The notes beneath the pieces are model-generated. The model made no database searches. It saw only the letters and a list, made by a program, of their open reading frames with translations, and was not told the DNA's origin. DNA of 64,000 nucleotides from Clostridium uliginosum (GTDB taxonomy: Bacteria; Bacillota; Clostridia; Clostridiales; Clostridiaceae): NCBI RefSeq assembly GCF_900112485.1, contig NZ_FOMG01000001.1, forward strand, positions 124,001 to 188,000, in the 5' to 3' direction. Every line of letters starts with the position of its first letter. Within the stretch, counting starts at the first letter, position 1. Below are positions 58,550 to 64,000 of the stretch, in pieces. Position numbers and translations under genes: made by a program.

Positions 58550-59104
58550 TTATTTTTTTATTTCGTTATAATGTATACAAGAAATTCTAACGTCTCCTTT
58601 TTTTCTAGAACATTTTGGATCCATACATAAATTACAAATTTCCTTTTTCTCTTGCTTTAAAGGTTCTGTTTTATTTGGTTTTTCTTCTAAAACTGTTACT
58701 TCTTCTTTTTTATTATTTAATAACTTTTCATCAAAAACCTTATCTTGAAGTTCTGTTTCTTGTATCTTTAAATCTTTAGCCACTGGATTTTTATTTTCAT
58801 CTTGCAAACATACTCCAACAGTATCATTAGTAAATATCATATCTTTAATTTCAGCATTTGGCCTTGGTATAATCGCTGTTGATAATACTTTATTTACTCT
58901 TTGTGCTGCTGCAAAAGCAGATTGTATAGCAGCATTCACTGCACCAACATCACCTTTGATTTTAACAACCATTGTTCCACCTTTTGAATTTTCATACCCT
59001 ATTAACTCTACATTTGATGATTTTATAGCAGTATCTGCCGCTTCAATTGCTGCTACAAGTCCAACTGTTTCAATAAGTCCTAAAGCAAAGTTTTCCAGAT
59101 CCAT
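58550..59104 (-). CDS. pduK: BMC-H shell protein with Cys-rich C-terminal extension, PduK-like
   Basis: Residues 1-90 are a BMC-H domain ([29 protein letters not shown]). An acidic, disordered linker follows, then a tail with four Cys spaced C-x2-C-x4-C-x10-C (157, 160, 165, 176). PduK has such a tail and is suspected to bind an Fe-S cluster or zinc. The start is odd: AAAGGAGGTGATG places the ribosome site almost on the ATG at 59104. A CTG at 59098, 8 bases on, may be the true start. The gene lies 13 bp before the PduA/J twin. Confidence 0.88.
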   Translation of the reverse strand: MDLENFALGLIETVGLVAAIEAADTAIKSSNVELIGYENSKGGTMVVKIKGDVGAVNAAIQSAFAAAQRVNKVLSTAIIPRPNAEIKDMIFTNDTVGVCLQDENKNPVAKDLKIQETELQDKVFDEKLLNNKKEEVTVLEEKPNKTEPLKQEKKEICNLCMDPKCSRKKGDVRISCIHYNEIKK

Positions 59105-59141
59105 CACCTCCTTTAATAAAGTTAGAATTGAACAACTATTT

Positions 59142-59987
59142 TTAAATATATGGAGTTGTTTGTGAAATAGGTGTCCCTCCCATCATTGATAAAAGCTTAA
59201 GACCTACTTCTCTAGCCACTAAGATGGCTTGTTTAACAGCTTCTGCGTCTCCACTAATTGTTGTAACACATTCGTTGCTGTGACTAGTTTTATGTGCGGG
59301 TGACCAATATTCAATTATCTCAACATTTGCAGATTTCATAGCAGTATCTGCAAGTAGAAGCCCTATTGCTGCTGGTGCACCTACAATTATTCCAAAAGCT
59401 TTTCCAATCGGTGCCTTGAATGCTTTATTGCAAGCATAGCTTGCTCTTGCAGTATATTGAAATTCTAAATGCCCCCCTTCGTTTATATAAAGATCACCAA
59501 ATGTTCTATTTAAATCATTTAATGTAATCTCTACTGCTTGTCTTACATCTGACACATCCTCTGCTCCAAATAAAATCAAAATTCCATGTCCTGCACCACC
59601 TTTTGTATCTCTTGCAAGTTCCACTGATATAACTTCTGCATTAGTTGCTTTAACAGCTTCATCAGCTGACATTATTTGAGCACCAGCCCCTGTTCGAGCT
59701 CCTATTATGCCAATTGATTTATATTTCTTATCAATATTCATCATCTCGTGTAATGAGTGATCAAGATTTGCAATTACAAGTCCTATTGTATCTCCTATGG
59801 CAGTGTCAACAAATTCTGTAAGGCAGAATTGTTTATTGCTTTGGTTTTCTACTAAACTTTGCTTATTATATTTTTCATTTTCTTTATTTACTACTACTTG
59901 CTTAATTGGAGTTTCTATTTTTCCAATGGGTTTTTCTATTTTTTTTAGGACCTCTGACATAATTTCTTTTATCAATTGGTCATTCAA
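59142..59987 (-). CDS. pduB: BMC-T trimeric shell protein, PduB-like
   Basis: This 281-aa tandem-BMC protein matches PduB, an abundant shell trimer. Its first 20 residues (MNDQLIKEIMSEVLKKIEKP) are an amphipathic helix. PduB's N-terminus links the shell to the enzyme core, and the sequence here resembles the encapsulation helices of PduP and PduL. Two BMC folds follow (about 65-175 and 185-275). The start is a TTG behind GGGGAG. It is the first shell gene; a 468-bp non-coding region precedes it, so it may have its own promoter. Confidence 0.94.
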   Translation of the reverse strand: MNDQLIKEIMSEVLKKIEKPIGKIETPIKQVVVNKENEKYNKQSLVENQSNKQFCLTEFVDTAIGDTIGLVIANLDHSLHEMMNIDKKYKSIGIIGARTGAGAQIMSADEAVKATNAEVISVELARDTKGGAGHGILILFGAEDVSDVRQAVEITLNDLNRTFGDLYINEGGHLEFQYTARASYACNKAFKAPIGKAFGIIVGAPAAIGLLLADTAMKSANVEIIEYWSPAHKTSHSNECVTTISGDAEAVKQAILVAREVGLKLLSMMGGTPISQTTPYI

Positions 59988-60455
59988 AATTCATCTCCCC
60001 TTTAGAATTTATCATTTTAAGTTTTGGCATAATTTACTTAGCTATAACTAGGAACTTCTATAAAATTAACAGCTAATTAGTTCTCATTTTATTTTTAGTA
60101 ATACTTACGTTAACTGGTTGTAATGTTAAAAATATTTGAAAATTACACCTTTAAGTAAGTTTTATTTTTGGTAATATTATTTTTACTTGTCTAAAAGCAA
60201 CACAATATTTAATATATACTTTGTTAAAAAAAGAACAAATGAAAATATTTTAATTTCATGTTTTTCTTTTTAAAAAATACTTTTTAAAGGATTATACGCA
60301 ATTAATGTCATTTTACATCATGTTTAGTACAATATATTCATAGTAATTAAACATTTTTACCAATATAGTAATTAATTTGGTATTATAATTGCTTTGTCAT
60401 GTTAATTATTTAACAAATATTTTTAAAAAAAATTGTCCTTTTTTACTTAATTACA
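59988..60455. other. Non-coding interval upstream of the BMC shell genes
   Basis: 468 bp of very AT-rich DNA with no ORF. No riboswitch, T-box or clear operator was recognised, and no terminator hairpin follows the alcohol dehydrogenase. It is the probable promoter region of the BMC operon. Confidence 0.5.
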
Positions 60456-61619
60456 TTACTTTCCATAGTAAGCCTTCATTAAAACACTGCATATTCCTTT
60501 TTCATTAGTAACTCTTGGATTTCCTAAAGTACACATATCTTTCATTGCAGTTTCGCACATTGATTTCATAGCAGAGTTAAACGCATTTTCATCAACACCT
60601 AAATCTTTTATAGCAAGTGGTATATTTACTGATTGTAATAATGCTTTTAATGCCTTTACAAACATAACTACCCCTTCTTTAAAATCAGACTGTGGTAACC
60701 CTAAAAGTCTAGCTATTTCACTATATCTTTTTGCAGTTTTAAAATCATAACAATCATTTTCATCAAACAATGATGAATTATATTCTACAACATATGGTAA
60801 TAATATTGCATTAGCTCTACCATGAGTTATCTTAAATGTTGCTCCTAATGTATGTGCTATACTATGATTTATTCCAAGTCCAGCATTTTCAAAAGCGATT
60901 CCTGCCATGCAAGAGGCATTATGAATTTTTGTTCTACTTTCTTGATCTAAACCATTTTTATATACTTTTTCAGTATAATCAAATACAGTTTCTATTGCAC
61001 TCTTAGCTAGTGCGTCTGTATAATCTGATGACCCTACTGATACGTAAGCTTCAAGTGCATGAGTTAATACATCTAATGCTGTATCTGCTGTAACAGTAGG
61101 TGGCACTGTTTTTGTAAATATCCAATCAAGTAAAGCCACATCTGCATACATTTCATCACTTTTTAGTGGTATTTTTGTATGTGTTGCTGCATCAGTTATA
61201 ACAGCATATGATGTTACTTCAGATCCAGTTCCACTAGTACTAGGAATTGCTATGAACAATGGTTTTTGTTGGTTTGAAGAAGGTACTTTTTTTTGTAATA
61301 CATTTAAGAAATAAATCATGGCCTTTGATGCATCTATTACAGATCCTCCTCCAACTGCAATTATAGTGTCACCACCATAATCCAAAAATCTTTTAAATCC
61401 ATGTGTAACTACTTCCATTGTAGGTTCTGGTTGTACTTCTGAGAATATTTCATATTTAATTGAGTTTTCTTCAAGTATATTAGTTACATTATCAGTTACT
61501 CCAATATCAAACATAACTTTATCTGTAACTATAAATACTCCTTTTGAGTTTAATTTCTCCAAATATTGTATAGCATTATCTTCATACAATATTTGTGTTG
61601 GAATTCTAAAATTTTTCAT
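60456..61619 (-). CDS. Iron-containing alcohol dehydrogenase, EutG/PduQ-like
   Basis: This 387-aa group III dehydrogenase has the NAD motif GGGSVIDASKA, the TSGTGSEVT loop, and iron-binding His residues in ALDVLTHALEAY and HSIAHTLGATFKITHGRANA. It reduces aldehydes to alcohols and could regenerate NAD+ for PduP. It has no recognisable encapsulation helix at its N-terminus. It lies just upstream of the shell genes and in the same direction, so it probably belongs to the locus. A general butanol-type dehydrogenase is an alternative. Confidence 0.88.
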   Translation of the reverse strand: MKNFRIPTQILYEDNAIQYLEKLNSKGVFIVTDKVMFDIGVTDNVTNILEENSIKYEIFSEVQPEPTMEVVTHGFKRFLDYGGDTIIAVGGGSVIDASKAMIYFLNVLQKKVPSSNQQKPLFIAIPSTSGTGSEVTSYAVITDAATHTKIPLKSDEMYADVALLDWIFTKTVPPTVTADTALDVLTHALEAYVSVGSSDYTDALAKSAIETVFDYTEKVYKNGLDQESRTKIHNASCMAGIAFENAGLGINHSIAHTLGATFKITHGRANAILLPYVVEYNSSLFDENDCYDFKTAKRYSEIARLLGLPQSDFKEGVVMFVKALKALLQSVNIPLAIKDLGVDENAFNSAMKSMCETAMKDMCTLGNPRVTNEKGICSVLMKAYYGK

Positions 61620-61931
61620 CTACTCTATACCCCCATATTGTTTAGAGAATATATAGCTTGTTAATATAATAACATTCCTAATTATTTTGATTTTACCATA
61701 TTTTATAAATATTTCAATATATTTTTAAAAAAAATTTGAAATATTTATTTTCATATGATTATTGCATAATTTAATTCGCATTATATAGTATTTTAAATAT
61801 TATATCTTATGTCTTTAGTTAATTATATCAAATTTCTGAATATTTGTACAATTGTTTTTTTATTTTTTTGTTAATATTTTAACTTATTTTGAAAAACTTA
61901 TTACAACAACCATAATTTTGTGTTTTGAAGT
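61620..61931. other. Non-coding interval upstream of the alcohol dehydrogenase
   Basis: About 310 bp, extremely AT-rich, without an ORF or recognised RNA. It presumably holds the promoter of the alcohol dehydrogenase/BMC locus. Confidence 0.45.
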
Positions 61932-62231
61932 TTATATTTTAGAATTTACTTTTTCGTAAAGCTCATTTAAATATTCAACCTCTACATTATTTTCTATTAA
62001 CTTATCTATTCTATTTTTTATCATAGTTAAAGTGCTTTTTGCTTCTCTTAAATCTTTATCTTTAACACACTTACTCGCATAAGTTATCAAATAATCTATT
62101 TTCAAAACATCTTCTGCTAGTTTTTCTTTATCTTGATTAACTAAATCAACTAATAAAGAATAAACCTTAGGACTTGTTGTTGCCTTAGTGTCTTTTAATA
62201 AATCATTGTTTCTACTATTTTTCTTTGCCAT
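61932..62231 (-). CDS. Small 99-aa helical protein, unknown function
   Basis: A basic N-terminus (MAKKNSRNNDLLKD) is followed by a helical, probably coiled region (residues 25-95, with KLAEDVLKIDYLITYASKCVKD). No family is recognised. GAGGTG precedes the ATG. It is in the direction of the BMC genes but separated from them by more than 300 bp. A palindrome lies 40 bp upstream of its start. Confidence 0.65.
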   Translation of the reverse strand: MAKKNSRNNDLLKDTKATTSPKVYSLLVDLVNQDKEKLAEDVLKIDYLITYASKCVKDKDLREAKSTLTMIKNRIDKLIENNVEVEYLNELYEKVNSKI

Positions 62232-62271
62232 TTATAGCACCTCTTTTCTAGCAAAATTATATCACAACTAA

Positions 62272-62315
62272 AACATGTATGTTACATAAAATTTAATACA
62301 ACATACATGCATGTT
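62272..62315. repeat. Inverted repeat upstream of the 99-aa gene
   Basis: AACATGTATGTT (62272-62283) and AACATACATGCATGTT (62300-62315) form a hairpin or a pair of operator half-sites upstream of the leftward gene. No T run follows, so an operator is as likely as a terminator. Confidence 0.45.
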
Positions 62316-62357
62316 GAACAATTTTGATATTTTCTAACATATTTATGGAAACAATTC

Positions 62358-62393
62358 CTACTACTATTCTTTATTGATTTAAAATAGTAGTAG
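62358..62393 (-). terminator. Hairpin after trpA
   Basis: CTACTACTATT (62358-62368) pairs with AATAGTAGTAG (62383-62393) 10 bp after the trpA stop. The tail is only weakly T-rich. Confidence 0.6.
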
Positions 62394-62403
62394 ATACATT
62401 ATT

Positions 62404-63180
62404 TTATAAATCTATCTCTTTCCTAATTTCTTCTATAAATTCATATGCATTATCTCTACTTTCACTCATTCTCCTAATAATTGCACTTCCAATAATTACT
62501 CCATCACAAAATTCCTTCACTTGTTTTACAACCTCTTTAGATGATATTCCAAAGCCTAAACATATTGGGACATCGCTAATAGTCTTAACAATATTCAAGT
62601 AATCAGTAATATCTCTACTTAATACACTTCTTTCTCCTGTTGTTCCATTAGAAGAAACGCAATAAACAAAGCCTTTAGCTCCATTTGTTATTTTTTCTAT
62701 TCTTTGTTTAGAAGTAGGTGCAACTAGTGGAATTAAGTATACTCCATTAGATTCAGCCATTTCTTTAAGTTCTCCTCTTTCTTCAAGTGGAATATCTGGA
62801 ATTATTAAGCCATCGAAACCTGCTTCCCCTGCTTCTTTTAAAAATTCATCTACCCCATAGTGATGAACTAAATTATAATATATCATTATAACAAGAGGAA
62901 TTTCACTTTGCTCTCTTATCTTTCTTCCACAAATAAAAATATCCTTAACCTTTATTCCACCTTTTAACGCCCTAGTATAAGCATTTTGAATAACAGGTCC
63001 ATCTGCTAACGGATCGCTAAATGGTACTCCAATTTCTACAATGCTAGCACCCGCTTTTTCAAGTTTTAATACTGCTTGAACTGTCTCATCTAAAGTAGGG
63101 TCGCCATTGGCTACAAACGGAATTAATGCTTTCTTATTTTCTTCTTTTAATTTATTAAAAATTAAATCTATTCTATTCAT
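62404..63180 (-). CDS. trpA: Tryptophan synthase alpha subunit TrpA
   Basis: TrpA cleaves indole-3-glycerol phosphate to indole, which is channelled to TrpB. This 258-aa TIM barrel has [13 protein letters not shown], the catalytic glutamate in [18 protein letters not shown], and the catalytic aspartate in [16 protein letters not shown] and GSAII form the phosphate site. The ATG lies inside the end of trpB (8-bp overlap), behind GGAGGATC. It is the last trp gene here. Confidence 0.97.
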   Translation of the reverse strand: MNRIDLIFNKLKEENKKALIPFVANGDPTLDETVQAVLKLEKAGASIVEIGVPFSDPLADGPVIQNAYTRALKGGIKVKDIFICGRKIREQSEIPLVIMIYYNLVHHYGVDEFLKEAGEAGFDGLIIPDIPLEERGELKEMAESNGVYLIPLVAPTSKQRIEKITNGAKGFVYCVSSNGTTGERSVLSRDITDYLNIVKTISDVPICLGFGISSKEVVKQVKEFCDGVIIGSAIIRRMSESRDNAYEFIEEIRKEIDL

Positions 63181-64000
63181 AATGATCCTCCATATATTTT
63201 ATTATTGTATCCATATCTTTGTCTCCCCTGCCTGAAATATTTATTATAAGTATATTATCTTTAGGAAGAGTTTTCGCAAATTTTCTAGCACAAGCTACAG
63301 CATGTGATGATTCAAGGGCTGGTACTATTCCTTCTATCTTTGTTAAATATAAAAAAGCATCTACAGCTTCTTTATCTGTTATACCAACATACTTTGCTCT
63401 TTCTGTTTCACAAAGATATGCATGTTCTGGTCCAACTGATGGATAATCAAGACCTGCTGATATTGAATATGCCTCTTTTATTTGTCCATCATCATCCTTT
63501 AAAACATAAGACATCATTCCATGTAACACTCCTGTTTGTTTGCTTTGAAGTGCTGCTGCATGTTCTCCAGTTTCTATGCCATAACCTGCCCCTTCAACGC
63601 CTATGAGATTAACATCCTTATCTTTTATAAATGGATAAAAAATTCCCATAGCGTTACTACCACCACCTACTGGTGCAATAATATAATTTGGAAGTCGTCC
63701 TTCTCTTTCTAAAATTTGTTCTCTAGCTTCATCTCCAATAACTCTTTGAAAATTCCTAACCATTACTGGATATGGATGGGGTCCTGCTACAGTTCCCATT
63801 ATATAATAAGTATCATCAACATTTGAAACCCAATATCTAATAGCTTCATTAACCGCATCTTTTAATGTTCCATTTCCACTTGTAATAGATATAACTTTAG
63901 CACCTAAAAGTTCCATCTTCTTAACATTTAAAGCTTGTCTTCTTATATCCTCCTCTCCCATAAATATTTTACATTCCATTTTAAACTTAGCTGCTACTGT
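63173..64000 (-). CDS. trpB: Tryptophan synthase beta subunit TrpB (partial, 3' end)
   Basis: The frame is open through the window edge (codons TVAAKFK precede the internal Met at 63979), so this is the C-terminal 275 residues. Visible TrpB features include [13 protein letters not shown] (phosphate-binding loop of PLP), [25 protein letters not shown] and SGRGDKD. It condenses indole with serine. The Schiff-base lysine lies outside the window. It overlaps trpA by 8 bp. Confidence 0.97.
   Translation of the reverse strand, partial: TVAAKFKMECKIFMGEEDIRRQALNVKKMELLGAKVISITSGNGTLKDAVNEAIRYWVSNVDDTYYIMGTVAGPHPYPVMVRNFQRVIGDEAREQILEREGRLPNYIIAPVGGGSNAMGIFYPFIKDKDVNLIGVEGAGYGIETGEHAAALQSKQTGVLHGMMSYVLKDDDGQIKEAYSISAGLDYPSVGPEHAYLCETERAKYVGITDKEAVDAFLYLTKIEGIVPALESSHAVACARKFAKTLPKDNILIINISGRGDKDMDTIIKYMEDHYE

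Noticed and set aside
59988-60455. Riboswitch or sigma-54 promoter before the BMC shell genes
   Set aside because: No B12, SAM or other aptamer core was seen, and no GG-N10-GC type promoter was recognised.

Overview
The window is AT-rich chromosomal DNA of an obligately anaerobic, spore-forming Firmicute, most likely Clostridium sensu stricto. The evidence is the very low GC content, AGGAGG-type ribosome binding sites, frequent TTG/GTG starts, a SAM-I riboswitch, a clostridial cluster of miaB, lexA, hfq, miaA, mutL and mutS, and an H-NOX chemoreceptor with the distal pocket known from anaerobic clostridia. I cannot name the species. Gene functions come from motifs and family knowledge; no database search was run.

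Region 1 (1-17 kb) is housekeeping. It holds the 3' end of a ribosomal S1-domain gene (probably the clostridial IspH-S1 fusion), a GNAT acetyltransferase, miaB, ybaK, a Xer-type tyrosine recombinase, a lipoprotein, an acidic Cys-containing protein, lexA with its own SOS box, a PLP C-S lyase-like protein, and the leftward run hfq, miaA, mutL, mutS. MutL is the endonuclease type. MutL and MutS both carry long low-complexity inserts. Region 2 (17-33 kb) has a MATE exporter, a complete pantothenate operon (PanG-type ketopantoate reductase, panB, panC, panD), mgtC, a SWIM-SNF2 ATPase, an ABC-F ATPase, small orphan genes, a methyltransferase, a double-GNAT protein and an SDR. Region 3 (33-41 kb) reads rightward: two secreted cell-wall-type hydrolases and a five-gene oligopeptide/dipeptide ABC importer.

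Region 4 (41-51 kb) has a P-loop kinase-like gene, tRNA-Cys, a SAM-I riboswitch controlling an NhaC-family (MetT-type) transporter, an H-NOX-linked methyl-accepting chemotaxis protein, a two-component system, a long non-coding interval with a 290-bp imperfect inverted repeat and further hairpins, a 51-aa ORF and an AlaX-type editing protein.

Region 5 (51.7-61.6 kb) is a leftward bacterial microcompartment (BMC) locus: iron alcohol dehydrogenase, PduB-like trimer, PduK-like shell protein with a Cys-rich tail, two almost identical PduA/J hexamers, PduL, EutJ, a flavoprotein-like protein, an EutN/PduN pentamer, the acylating aldehyde dehydrogenase PduP, the Fe-S flavoprotein PduS and the Fe-S trimer PduT. 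It has a full shell and the aldehyde-processing core (aldehyde to acyl-CoA to acyl-phosphate, with alcohol dehydrogenase and PduS as possible NAD+ recyclers). It has no aldehyde-generating signature enzyme: no diol dehydratase, ethanolamine lyase, glycyl radical enzyme or aldolase. Flanking genes leave no room for one, so the aldehyde must come from elsewhere. This is the strongest candidate for an under-described system here. Region 6 (61.9-64 kb) is a small unknown gene and the end of the trp operon (trpB partial, trpA).

No CRISPR array, prophage or intact transposase was seen. Non-coding repeats are present: a dispersed terminal motif at seven sites, a long inverted repeat near 49.7 kb and a 65-70 bp AT-rich motif at two sites.
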